A program made the position numbers and the translations under genes. Shown here one piece after another: positions 9,201 through 19,663 of a DNA stretch of 64,000 nt. The notes below the pieces were generated by a model. It searched no databases, was not told where the DNA came from, and was given only the letters and a program-made list of their open reading frames with translations. Location: the NCBI GenBank assembly GCA_020633335.1, contig JACKDU010000005.1, forward strand, positions 372,001 to 436,000, given 5' to 3'. Position 1 is the first letter of the stretch. Each line of letters opens with the position of its first letter. This stretch comes from Myxococcales bacterium. GTDB taxonomy: Bacteria; Myxococcota_A; Polyangia; Nannocystales; Nannocystaceae.

Positions 9201-11447
9201 GCGGTTGGCGGCGGCGAAGGCCCCCGCGCGGAGCGCTCGCTGACCGGCGAGGAGGAGGAGGCGACCGAGCTCGACGCGGGCGCTTCGGGAGGCGCGCTCG
9301 ACCTCGCCGCGCCCGAGGTGGCTGACGGCGGCGAAGAGGCGGTCATCGCCCGCGGCGCCCTCGGCGAGGAGGCGCTCGCCGAGGCGCTGGTGGTAGTGGG
9401 CGCGGGCGCTCGAGCTGAGCCCGGCGTAGGCGATCTCCGCGAGGCGCTCGTGGGCGAGGCTGAAGGCGAGCTCGGAGTCGTAGGGACCGACGCTGGGGCG
9501 GACGATCCCGTGGGCGATCGCCGGCGCGAGCGCCTCGCGGACCTCGTTCGGCGGCCGCTCGAGGAGGTGGCTGAGGTGCGGGAGCGAGAAGCGCTGGCCG
9601 ACGCAGGAGGCGGCCGCGACCGCCTCGCGGGTCGCCGGCGGGAGGTCTGCGAGGCGGGTGGTCAGGAGCGCGACGACGTCGACGTCGGCCTCGTCGCCCC
9701 GCTGATCCTGCTCCCAGCGCCAGGCGCCGCGCTCGCGGTCGAAGAGGAGCTGCCCGCTCGTGTGGAGCTCCTCGAGGAGCACGCGGGTGTAGAGCGGGTT
9801 GCCGCCGGCGCGGGCGAAGATGTGCTCGGCGAGTGAGCGCAGGGAGATCGCCGCGGGGAGGAGCGAGTCGCGGAGGAGCCCGAGGGTGTCGCCGATGCTC
9901 AGCGGCTCGATCGAGCGCTCGGTCACGGTCGCCCCGCGGGCGGCGGCTTCGTCCGCGATCAGCCGCAGCGGCGGATCGAGGGTCCGGGCGTCGCCGCGGT
10001 GGGTGGCGAGGAGGAGGAGCGCGTAGCCGCGGGGATCGCCGAAGATCCGCGCGAGGATCTCGGCGCTCGCCGGGTCGAGGCGGTGCGCGTCGTCGAGGAC
10101 CAGGATGAAGGGGGTCTGGGCGGTCGCCAGGGTCCGCAGGAGCCCCTCGAGGAGCGCCCGCAGCCGCTGGGCGCCGGCCGGCCCCGAGAGCGGCGGCGCC
10201 GGCCCGAGGGGGCCGAGGAGGGCGCTGATCTCCGGGATCAGGTCGTCGAGGAGGCCGCCCTGATCGAGGAGCGCAGCCCGCAGCTGGAGCCGCCAGATCG
10301 TCAGCTCGTCGTCGTCGGCGACGAGGATGTCGCGGAGGCGGGCGCGGAGGGCCGCGATCAAGGGCCCGTGGGGGGTCTCTGGCGCGTCGGCGCAGCTCGC
10401 CACCAGGATCTGCCCGCGACCGCTGAAGTGGCCGCGGATCACCTCGTCGACGAGCTGCGACTTCCCCGAGCCCGAGGCCCCGCCGATCAGCACGACCTCG
10501 CGGCCGCCCCGGGAGGCCCGCTCGTGGGCGGCGAGGAGCTCGTGGATCAGGCCCTCGGCGCCGTAGAGGCGATCGGCGAAGGTCAGGGTCGGCGGCCGGT
10601 CGCGCTCGCCGAGCGGGAAGTCGGCGATCATCCCGTCGCGGGCGAGCGCGTCGCGGCAGCGCTCGAGATCGTGGCGGAGCCCGGCGGCGCTCTGGTAGCG
10701 CTCGTCGGCCATCTTCGCCAGGAGCCGGAGGACGATCGCCGCGAGCGCGCCCGGGATCTCCGGGCGGAGCGCCTGCGGCCGCGGCGGCTCGCGGGCGATG
10801 TGGGAGTGGACGAGCTCGAGGCGCTCCTCGTTGACGAAGGGCGGGCGCCCCGTGAGGAGCTCGAAGAAGATCGCGCCGAGGGCGTAGAGGTCGCTGCGCT
10901 CGTCGACCGGGCGGTTGAGCCGGCCGGTCTGTTCAGGCGCGGTGTAGGTGAGGGCGTCGACCTCGACCGTCGGGGCGTCGGCGCTCGAGGGGGGCGCGGC
11001 CGCGGTGAAGTCGATCAGCGAGACGCGGCCGCCGGGCTCGAGGAGGATATTCTCCGGCCGGAGGTCGCGGATCGCGAGGCCGTGGCTGTGGACCGCGGCG
11101 AGGGCGTCGGTGAGGCGGAGGGCGAGGTCGAGGAACGCCGGTATCGTCAGCGGACCGGCGTCGCAGCGCCGGCGCAGCGGCTCGCCGCCGAGGTCCTCGA
11201 GGATCAGCGCGAGCCCGCGGTCGCTGGGCACGAGGGCGACCGCGCGGGTGATCCGATCGTCATCGAGCGAGGTGAGGAGCGCCTCCTCGCGGCGGAGGCG
11301 GCGGAGCGCCTGGCGGCTCGGTCGATCCTCCTGCGGCGCCTTGATCAGCACCGGCGCGCCGTCCGAGTGCCGGCGGCCGCGGTGCACGACGATGTCGCGC
11401 CCGTCGAGGACGACGCCGCCGATGTCGTATCCTGAGACCGAGAGCAC
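6279..11447 (-). CDS. Hybrid Ser/Thr kinase - AAA ATPase - GAF - histidine kinase
   Basis: The protein has 1722 residues. Residues about 8-270 are a PknB-like kinase domain: VLIK lysine, catalytic loop IRDLRPEN (HRDLKPEN-like) and LIDFTAA in place of DFG. About residues 300-560 form an AAA/NACHT-like ATPase with P-loop GGASGSGKS (~324) and Walker B ILVLDDAH. A long helical TPR-like region follows to about 1250. A GAF domain lies at ~1320-1465. HisKA has the H box MSHELRTPLNAI (His ~1499), and HATPase_c has DNAIRF, DTGIGI and GSGVSLAV. No receiver domain is present. This architecture occurs in large bacterial and fungal sensor kinases. It starts at a GTG. It is probably cytoplasmic and senses a ligand through GAF or the helical region. 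Confidence 0.9.
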   Translation of the reverse strand: MLSVSGYDIGGVVLDGRDIVVHRGRRHSDGAPVLIKAPQEDRPSRQALRRLRREEALLTSLDDDRITRAVALVPSDRGLALILEDLGGEPLRRRCDAGPLTIPAFLDLALRLTDALAAVHSHGLAIRDLRPENILLEPGGRVSLIDFTAAAPPSSADAPTVEVDALTYTAPEQTGRLNRPVDERSDLYALGAIFFELLTGRPPFVNEERLELVHSHIAREPPRPQALRPEIPGALAAIVLRLLAKMADERYQSAAGLRHDLERCRDALARDGMIADFPLGERDRPPTLTFADRLYGAEGLIHELLAAHERASRGGREVVLIGGASGSGKSQLVDEVIRGHFSGRGQILVASCADAPETPHGPLIAALRARLRDILVADDDELTIWRLQLRAALLDQGGLLDDLIPEISALLGPLGPAPPLSGPAGAQRLRALLEGLLRTLATAQTPFILVLDDAHRLDPASAEILARIFGDPRGYALLLLATHRGDARTLDPPLRLIADEAAARGATVTERSIEPLSIGDTLGLLRDSLLPAAISLRSLAEHIFARAGGNPLYTRVLLEELHTSGQLLFDRERGAWRWEQDQRGDEADVDVVALLTTRLADLPPATREAVAAASCVGQRFSLPHLSHLLERPPNEVREALAPAIAHGIVRPSVGPYDSELAFSLAHERLAEIAYAGLSSSARAHYHQRLGERLLAEGAAGDDRLFAAVSHLGRGEVERASRSARVELGRLLLLAGQRALRAGAFAAANRNLSQALEVMPQGSWEREHELMLGVHLSLAEVRQVLGEVASAQSLFDRALAETPSPLERAELLIFKIGREIALRRFTDALATGHAALALVGADVPTRGTRAALGVEVVRLRWNLRRRGKRAFLELPESNERRVHVAHSVLMHMTPAAYFTDFKLAAIILLRLANLTLERGRTEHSAYGIAGYGLVLASRPGERAAARELGEIADELLAAHPSPAIEARVDLLVGLFTLPWSGPLREARARLERGYRAALASGDLLYASFCGNHIPPFAFLGGENLGRILDLAAEQSAFLGGIGEREGEAFVGALAGLCRALRGPGPVPTRLRAEDDGEEELAASATRFRRTMGGFYIPLYRGILLFHAGEHAEAQIQFEAATQAITAVRAVPTRVDLDFFAAVNLAELASQAGPEDRGRMLATLSILVERLEGWAAAAPASYGPRWKIAAAAHAWVRGEENEVLPLLNLAITEALDTDDPHRVGVAAELAARVLQSQGITFLVEHYVDQAIAAYDEMGAAAKIASLRAVYGDRTPPTPTLSPAERPRPSPLHTETSTLVPVDGSGSKSLDLGTVIKATQALSGEIVLERLLRALVRIVMESAGARRCFLVLESEGRLLIEGEGSIDPEHVEVLGSTPIEAQSDLPLSIIKYVARAGDKVVLDHAAESGAFTKDPYVREQALKSVLCLPISQQGKVSGVLYLENNLATDVFTDDRLELLNQLAAQVAISIDNARLYDSLDRARREAVSADQAKTRFLMNMSHELRTPLNAIIGYTELIEEELEDGHVANFTDDLGSIRTAALRLERTLESALELSRIEGGTFEIADEIVDLRELVAEVVSELGPSARDRGNRLTIDVDDPGPILGDRIRLRFCLRSLLDNAIRFTEAGEVELRLATDPGHQPPLLELVVRDTGIGIADEHMPRLFDAFTQADDSTTRAYEGSGVSLAVTRHICEAHGGTIAVGSRPGEGSRFTVELPLRRPAASA

Positions 11448-11884
11448 GGGGGAGAGGGGCCGCGACGCTGGCGCCCCTGAGTATAGAGGGAGACCCCCGT
11501 CCCTGCGGAATGCTGATCGCGCGCGCCTTCGCGCTGGTGACGTCTGCGCCCGGGCTCAGGCGTCGCCGCATCGGAGATCGCTCGGGGTCCATGTCCCAAA
11601 CATCAGATCCATCGGGCTCGGGCGCAGCCGGCGAGGCGATCCTGCATGCGGCCAGGCTCGACGTGCGGCGGCGCCGGTCGTGCTTCGCCAGCGGCGGTGC
11701 CGGCGTCGTGGACGGGAGACCGCGGCGTCGGAGCCCCGCAAATCTGCGCGAGGGTCGCCCCTAGCGCCGGTCTTCGGCGCCTCGTGGGCGATTGCGCACA
11801 GTCTGCGATCTGTGGAATAGTCGCCCTCGATTGCCCACGGCGTGAGCACGGCGCGACCGTCGGGACCTCACGGAGATTGAGACC
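11448..11884. other. Divergent intergenic region, 437 bases
   Basis: This region separates the divergent kinase (minus) and Cys-rich lipoprotein (plus) genes. I find no convincing gene in it: short frames lack a plausible start or any family resemblance. It holds a candidate promoter for the lipoprotein gene (11792-11821), and GTCCATGTCCC at 11587-11597 belongs to the dispersed GGACATGTCC-like palindromes. Both genes' control regions must lie here. Confidence 0.6.
11792..11821 (+). promoter_or_regulatory. Candidate sigma-70-type promoter for the Cys-rich lipoprotein gene
   Basis: TTGCGC (11792-11797) and AATAGT (11816-11821) are separated by 18 bases and lie about 60 bases upstream of the ATG at 11885. 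The match is partial (three of six and four of six positions to consensus). A GGAG ribosome-binding site lies at 11872-11875. Confidence 0.35.
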
Positions 11885-12817
11885 ATGAACCATCTGCGAC
11901 TCACATCCCTCATGCTCGTCGGCGCCCTCGCGCTCGTCGGCTGCGGCAAGGACCCCGAGAACGAGACCTCCGCGTCGACGACCAACGCCTCGAACTCGAG
12001 CGACGGCAGCACGGGCGGCAGCACCTCGACGACCACGACGGGGGCCGGCTCGGCGAGCGACGGGCAGACCGGGAGCACCGGGGCGGGCACGGCGACCGAC
12101 GCGACGGGCACCACCGGCTGCGGGATCTTCGGCTGCACGACCGGCGGCACCGACGTGGCGATGTGCGACGTCTGGGCGCAGGACTGCCCGGAGGGCGAGA
12201 AGTGCATGCCCTGGGCGAACGACGGCGGCTCCTCCTGGAACGCCCTCAAGTGCACCCCGGTCGATCCGAACCCGGGTCAGGCCGGCGACGCGTGCACGGT
12301 CGAGGGCAACGCGGTCAGCGGGATCGACTCCTGCGACAAGGGCCTCCTCTGCTGGTACGTCAACGACATGAACATGGGCAGTTGCCTGCCGATGTGCACG
12401 GGCACCGAGGACGCGCCCATGTGCCCGGCGGACTCGGTCTGCGACGTGACCAACGAGGGCACGCTGATCCTCTGCCTGCCGACCTGCGATCCGCTCCTGG
12501 TCGACTGTCCGGATAACCAGATCTGCTTCTTCAGCGACCTCGCCGGCAAGTTCATCTGCGACTTCGACGCGAGCGGCGAGGACGGGAAGTACGGCGATCC
12601 CTGCGAGTACATCAACGTCTGCGATCCGGGGCTCTTCTGCGCGGACGCGTCGGTGGTCCCGGGCTGCCAGGCCGCCGGCTGCTGCTCGGAGTACTGCGAC
12701 ATCAACCTGCCCAACACCTGCGCCGGCGCGCCGGAGCAGGAGTGCGTGCCCTGGTACGAGGAGGGGATGGCCCCGCCCGGACTCGAGCACGTCGGCGGTT
12801 GCGCGATCCCGGCCTAG
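11885..12817 (+). CDS. Cys-rich secreted lipoprotein
   Basis: The protein has 310 residues. A signal peptide ends in the lipobox VGCG (Cys ~20). Residues ~25-80 are a Ser/Thr/Gly/Asn low-complexity linker. The rest carries about 30 cysteines in short spaced units (CDVWAQDCPEGEKCMPW, GDACTVEG, CDKGLLCW, MCPADSVCD, DNQICFF, CDPGLFC, CCSEYCD). These are the disulfide-rich modules common in surface lipoproteins of Nannocystis-type myxobacteria. GGAG lies 9 bases before the ATG. It is probably outer-membrane anchored and oxidatively folded. Function unknown. It is monocistronic, with a terminator hairpin directly after it. Confidence 0.85.
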   Translation: MNHLRLTSLMLVGALALVGCGKDPENETSASTTNASNSSDGSTGGSTSTTTTGAGSASDGQTGSTGAGTATDATGTTGCGIFGCTTGGTDVAMCDVWAQDCPEGEKCMPWANDGGSSWNALKCTPVDPNPGQAGDACTVEGNAVSGIDSCDKGLLCWYVNDMNMGSCLPMCTGTEDAPMCPADSVCDVTNEGTLILCLPTCDPLLVDCPDNQICFFSDLAGKFICDFDASGEDGKYGDPCEYINVCDPGLFCADASVVPGCQAAGCCSEYCDINLPNTCAGAPEQECVPWYEEGMAPPGLEHVGGCAIPA

Positions 12818-12837
12818 GAAGCGGTGAGAGAGCGCGG

Positions 12838-12870
12838 ACCCCGCGGCTGGCGTCGTCAGCCCGCGGGGTT
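12838..12870 (+). terminator. Terminator-like hairpin after the Cys-rich lipoprotein
   Basis: ACCCCGCGGCTG (12838-12849) pairs with CAGCCCGCGGGGTT (12857-12870) with one bulged C. The hairpin is followed by CTTCGTG. It begins about 20 bases after the stop codon. Confidence 0.55.
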
Positions 12871-12971
12871 CTTCGTGAGCGCTACTCGCGCAGGGACTCC
12901 CGCCGGGCTCGAATTGCGGTGCGGCTCACCCGCCGGTGAAGAGAACCCGGGGGGGGCCCGTCTCTGGTCCC

Positions 12972-14473
12972 ATGCCCCGCCGACCCCGCTCGCTCCTCGC
13001 CTGGGTGCTCCCCTCCCTCGTGGCTCTCGCCGGTCTCTCCAGCGGCTGCGCCCATCGCCACGAGACGGTCGCGGCGCCGACCTACGAGCCCATGGTGGTC
13101 GAGACGACCGTCGAGATCCCGGGGCAGCAGGTCTACCTCGCCGACAATGGCTACGGCGGCGGCGGCGTCGCCCAGGTGAACGCGGGGGCGGGTCCGATCG
13201 ACGACTACGCGGTCATCCAGGAGAGCTACGACGCGGTCAACGCCGACAACGCGGACTACGTCGGCTACGAGACCCTCTCCAGCGGGCAGCAGGTCGACGT
13301 GATCGTCTACGTTCACACGTATGAGCAGCCGATCGAGAGTTACCCGCGGGTCTACTGGTCGAATCGCTACTACTACAACGTCAACGGCACCATGGTCTTC
13401 TACAGCCCGCACTACGGGGGCTGGTGCTACTACTGGGGGCCGCCGGTCGGCCTCGTCTACGCCTGGAACTACTACTACCCGGCGCGCCCCTACGCCTACG
13501 GGGTCGGCTACTACGGCGCTGGCTGGTACTGGGGCGGGGTTGGCCATCACGGCTACCACGCCTACGCGCCGCGCGACGTGATGCCGCCGCACGCCGGCGG
13601 CCCGAGCGGTCGCCCGAGCGCTCATCCGGGCGGGCCGAGCGGTCGCCCGAGCGCTCACCCGGGCGGCCCGGGCGGTCGCCCGAGCGCCCACCCCGGCGGT
13701 CCGCGCCCGCGGCCGACGGCCTCCGATACGATTCGTGCCGATCTCGGCAAGCCGCCGGTGGCCCCGCCGGCCGGCGGGGAGCGGCCGATCGGCCGGGTCC
13801 CGTCTGGCGGCGAGCGGCCGGTCCACGCCGGCAAGCGGCCGGTGGATCCGCCGGGGCAGCCGGGTCGGCCGGTGCATGCCGGGAACGGCCGCGGGGAGCC
13901 GCCGCAGGGGCAGCCGGGGCGGCCGGTGAATATCGGGAACGGCCGCGGGGAGCCGCCGCAGGGGCAGCCGGAGCGGCCGGTTGGGCGTCCCGAGCGCGTT
14001 GGCCGGCCGGCTGGTGGGACGGTCCACGCCGGGCGGGTCCAGACGGCCCGGCCGACGCCGGCCGCTCCCTCCCGCGCGGGCAACCAGCCGGTGCCGGAGT
14101 GGGGCAACCGTCGCGCGGTCTCCTCGCGCCCGGCGTCCCGGCCCAGCCCGTCCAGCGTACCCTCCTGGGGCAACGCCCCGGCTCGCACCCGGCCGAGCGC
14201 GACCCAGCCGCGGCCGAACGCGGCCCCGAGCTCGCGCGTGACCCCGCGGCCCAGCGCCGCGCGGCCGACGACTCGCATGCGCGGCCGAGCGCGCCGCGGC
14301 CGAGCGCGCCGCGGGCCTCGAGCCCGATGCGCTCTTCGCACCCCGCCTCGCGTCCGGCGCCGTCGCGGGCACCGAGTCGGGCCGCGCCGTCGCGGGCGCC
14401 GAGCCGGGCCGCGCCGTCGCGGCCCAGCTCTCGCCTGTCGGGTGGCCACGGGCCGTCGCGCGGTCGGCACTAG
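12972..14473 (+). CDS. Tyr/Trp-rich lipoprotein with Pro-rich repeat tail (frameshift near 14270)
   Basis: The ATG at 12972 opens a signal peptide with lipobox SSGC (Cys 26). It is followed by a ~150-residue domain very rich in Tyr and Trp (for example GGWCYYWGPPVGLVYAWNYY), and then a long Gly/Pro/Arg tail. The tail includes three copies of GGPSGRPSAHP (13596-13694) and two copies of an 18-residue GRPV..GNGRGEPPQGQP unit (about 13861-13971). The frame changes once between about 14255 and 14290. Before it the reading is RPSAARPTT; after it, in the next frame, it is DSHARPSAPRPSAPRASS, ending at 14473 just before a strong terminator. One base appears missing. Without the correction the reading runs into the helicase gene. 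It is likely a surface or matrix-interacting lipoprotein; function unknown. Confidence 0.75.
13596..13694 (+). repeat. Three 33-bp coding repeats
   Basis: Three tandem 33-base units (13596, 13629 and 13662) encode GGPSGRPSAHP twice and GGPGGRPSAHP once, inside the Pro-rich tail of the lipoprotein. They are in frame, so copy-number change would not break the gene. Confidence 0.85.
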
Positions 14474-14490
14474 TCCTGGATTGCCTCTCA

Positions 14491-14524
14491 CGATGGGCGC
14501 CCTGTTTCGGCAGGGCGCCCATCG
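14491..14524. terminator. Strong bidirectional terminator hairpin
   Basis: CGATGGGCGCCCTG (14491-14504) and CAGGGCGCCCATCG (14511-14524) form a perfect 14-bp stem with a TTTCGG loop. It lies between two convergent genes, the repeat lipoprotein and the helicase, and can serve both. Confidence 0.8.
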
Positions 14525-14611
14525 CGCGTTTGCCCCCCGGCGCTCAAGCTTCGGAGGGGGCCGAGCGCGAAGCGATCTCCGGCGTCTCCAGCGACGCCAT
14601 CGCCTCAGGGA

Positions 14612-16630
14612 TCACGCGTCGCCTTCGTCGAGCGGCTGCTCCTCGATCTCCCAGCGCTCGAAGACCGGCGGCGCGTGGTCGATCTCGGTGAGGAAGCGGC
14701 TCGGGCGGAGGATGTGCGAGGGCCCGTCGTGGGCCTCCTCGATCATCGGATAGCAGAGGTAGAGCTCGTCGGCCGCGCGCGTCGACGCGACGTAGAAGAG
14801 GCGGCGCTCCTCCTCCTCATCCTTCGGCAGGCGCAGCGACGAGGCCATCGGGAAGCGCCCCTCGCTGAGCCAGAGGACGAAGGCGACCGGCCACTCGAGC
14901 CCCTTCGCCTGGTGGATCGTCGAGAGCACCAGCATGTCGTCGGGGTCGTTGGCGGCGAGGACGTTCTCGGCGCTCATCCCCTGGATCAGCGAGAGCTCGC
15001 CGAGGAACTCGTCGACGTCGCCGAAGCGCTCGGCATACGACGCGAGCTGCTCGAGGTCCTCCTTGCGGGTCTGGGCGTTGGGGAAGGTGCGCTCGGCGTA
15101 CTCCGCGTAGTGGCCCTCGACGACCTTGCGGATCGCGTCGCCCGGGCTGGCGCTCGTCGGATCGCTGAGGTGCTGCCAGAGCTCGGCGAGGCGGGTGATC
15201 GCGGTCTTCGCCCGCCCCTTGGCGGCCTTCGCCTGCTCGAGGAGGACCTCGCGGCTGGCGGTCCCGGCCGGCGCGGCCGCCAGCGCGTCCGCCAGTCGCT
15301 CGGCGGTCTGGCTGCCGATCCCGGGCCAGAGGCGGAGGAGGCGGATCCACGCGAGGCTGTCCTGCGGGTTCTGCCGCGCCCGGAGGTAGGCGACGACGTC
15401 CTTGATGTGGGCCTGCTCGAAGAAGCGGAGCCCGGAGCGGACCGCGAAGGGGATCTGCCGCCGGGTGAGCTCGACCTGGAGCTCGAGGCTGTGGGCGTGG
15501 TTGCGGTAGAGCACCGCGATCCGCGAGAGCGGCAGGTTCTGCTCGTGGTGGAGCTCGAGCACCCGCTGGGCGACCAGCTCGGCCTGCTGGTAGACGTCGC
15601 GGAGCGGGATGACCGCAGGGACATGTCCCGAGGGCTTGACCGCCTGGAGCTCCTTGCGGTGCTGGTTACGGTTGTGGGCGATGCTCCGGTTGGAGAGCGC
15701 GAGGATCTCGGGGGTCGAGCGGTAGTTGACGGTGAGCTTGAGGATCTGCGCCTTCGGGTGGCGGACCATGAAGTGCGAGATCTGGGTGAAGTCGGCGCCG
15801 CGGAACGAGTAGATCGACTGGGCGTCGTCGCCGACGCAGATCAGCGAGCCGTGGTTCGCCGCCATCTGGTCGCAGAGCGCCCCCTGGAGCGCGTTGATGT
15901 CCTGGTACTCGTCGACGAGGACGTGGTCGTAGCTCGCCCGCAGCTCGTCGGCGATCGCCCGGTGCTCGGGGTCCTCGAGGAGGAGCGCCCAGAGCCCGAG
16001 GAGGTCGTCGAAGTCGACCAGGTTCATCGCCCGCTTGCGCTCGGCGTAGCCCTTGGCGACCGCCTCCATCATCGGCGCCTGGTCGAGGAGCTTGAGCTTG
16101 TGCTCCTCGATCACCTTGGCCAGCGGCCGCCGGGTGCCGCTCGCCAGCGAGATCAGGTTCGCCAGGACCTTCGGGGTCGGGAAGCGCTTGCGGCTGAGCT
16201 GGGCCAGGCCCTGCTCGGCGATCACCCCGGCGAGGAGGGTGCGCGCGTCCTCGGGGTCGAGGATCCCGAAGCTCGGCGAGAGCCCGAGCGCGTGGCCCAT
16301 CCGCCGGAGGATCCGGTTGCCCATGTGGTGGAAGGTCCCGGCCGACGCCTTGCGCATGTCGATGCCGAGGAGCTCCTCGACCCGCGCGGTCATCTCGCGG
16401 GCGGCCCGGTTGGTGAAGGTCACGAGCAGGATCCGCTCGGGCGAGACGCCGCCCGCGACCAGGCGCGCGACCCGGTAGGTCAGGGTCCGGGTCTTGCCGG
16501 TGCCCGCCCCGGCGAGCACCAGGATCTCGCCCGCCGGCGCCTCGACGACCGCCCGCTGCTGCGGGTTGAGGTCGTGGGTGAGGTCGAAGGGCTGGCGCCG
16601 GGGCGCGACCTGCTTGATGACGTACTTCAT
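14612..16630 (-). CDS. UvrD/Rep-family ATP-dependent DNA helicase (SF1A)
   Basis: The protein has 672 residues, close to the length of UvrD/PcrA/Rep. Motifs appear in order: Q motif LNPQQRAVVEA, Walker A LAGAGTGKTRTLTYR (~45), motif Ia TFTNRAAREM, motif II VDEYQDIN, motif III VGDDAQSIYSFRGAD, motif IV LTVNYRS, motif V LSTIHQAKGLEW and motif VI LFYVASTRA. It unwinds DNA 3'-5' in repair or replication restart. It starts at an ATG 21 bases upstream of the peptidase stop codon on the same strand, so the two may be co-transcribed. Which member (UvrD, PcrA or Rep) cannot be fixed from this window. Confidence 0.95.
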   Translation of the reverse strand: MKYVIKQVAPRRQPFDLTHDLNPQQRAVVEAPAGEILVLAGAGTGKTRTLTYRVARLVAGGVSPERILLVTFTNRAAREMTARVEELLGIDMRKASAGTFHHMGNRILRRMGHALGLSPSFGILDPEDARTLLAGVIAEQGLAQLSRKRFPTPKVLANLISLASGTRRPLAKVIEEHKLKLLDQAPMMEAVAKGYAERKRAMNLVDFDDLLGLWALLLEDPEHRAIADELRASYDHVLVDEYQDINALQGALCDQMAANHGSLICVGDDAQSIYSFRGADFTQISHFMVRHPKAQILKLTVNYRSTPEILALSNRSIAHNRNQHRKELQAVKPSGHVPAVIPLRDVYQQAELVAQRVLELHHEQNLPLSRIAVLYRNHAHSLELQVELTRRQIPFAVRSGLRFFEQAHIKDVVAYLRARQNPQDSLAWIRLLRLWPGIGSQTAERLADALAAAPAGTASREVLLEQAKAAKGRAKTAITRLAELWQHLSDPTSASPGDAIRKVVEGHYAEYAERTFPNAQTRKEDLEQLASYAERFGDVDEFLGELSLIQGMSAENVLAANDPDDMLVLSTIHQAKGLEWPVAFVLWLSEGRFPMASSLRLPKDEEEERRLFYVASTRAADELYLCYPMIEEAHDGPSHILRPSRFLTEIDHAPPVFERWEIEEQPLDEGDA

Positions 16631-16651
16631 CGAACCATTCGATCAGCCGAA

Positions 16652-19024
<2,373 letters not shown>

Positions 19025-19108
19025 GCGGGGATGATTGCAGCGCGGGCCCGGGCCTGTCCACGGCGGGCGCTTGCGCGACGCCGGCAAATCGGCGATGTTC
19101 ACGCCCCG

Positions 19109-19567
19109 ATGGCCACCTTGGTCGAGATCCTCACCAAGTCTGAGACCCGCCCGCGGGTCGTCCGCGCCTGCGCCGAGCTGGTCGCCGCCGAGGTCGAGAG
19201 CAAGCGCGGGCTCTCCGGCGTCGCCGTCAAGGCCGGCTACAAGCTGGTCGTCGCGGTCAAGCCGTCGATGGTCAGCGACGTCGTCGACAAGCTCCTCCCC
19301 GAGTTCGCCGAGGCGATGGGGCCCTTCTACGCCGCCAGCGTCGAGGAGGCCGCGCGCAACCGGCGGCCGGTCGCCCACACCTTCGCCGACCACCTGGTCG
19401 CCGAGGGCGACGCCGTCGCGGACGCCCTCCTGGCGGTCACCGATCGCCGGGCCGAGAAGGCGAGCGGGCCGCTCCTCAAGGCCTACCGCCGGCTCCGCAG
19501 CACCGCCAAGGAGCACGTGAAGGCGGCGGTCCCCGGGCTCGCGCGGACGATCGCGCCCTTCACGTAG
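19109..19567 (+). CDS. DUF6918-type conserved protein
   Basis: The protein has 152 residues from the ATG at 19109. It begins MATLVEILTKSETRPRVVRA and contains GLSGVAVKAGYKLVVAVKPS and DKLLPEFAEAMGPFYA. I recall this pattern from the DUF6918 family, common in Actinobacteria and found in some Myxococcota. It is all-helical, soluble and has no catalytic motif. It is divergent from the peptidase gene, with 84 bases between starts. Function unknown. Confidence 0.8.
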   Translation: MATLVEILTKSETRPRVVRACAELVAAEVESKRGLSGVAVKAGYKLVVAVKPSMVSDVVDKLLPEFAEAMGPFYAASVEEAARNRRPVAHTFADHLVAEGDAVADALLAVTDRRAEKASGPLLKAYRRLRSTAKEHVKAAVPGLARTIAPFT

Positions 19568-19663
19568 TTGGCCGGCACGTAGCCCTGGGAGCCCCTCCGA
19601 GGGTCTGCAGGGAGAAGGTGCGATCTCGCGCGAGAGCGGCTAGGGTGTTCTCTCGGAGGTCCG

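Noticed and set aside
6369..9836. Open frame of over 1100 codons opposite the hybrid kinase
   Set aside because: An antisense shadow; the minus strand carries kinase, AAA, GAF and HisKA motifs over the same bases.
11510..11849. Small genes in the 11448-11884 gap
   Set aside because: Frames on both strands are Arg/Pro/Ala-rich with no site, no signal and no recognisable family.
13596..13694. CRISPR-like tandem repeats
   Set aside because: Units are 33 bases, contiguous with no spacers, in frame and encode GGPSGRPSAHP; they are protein repeats.
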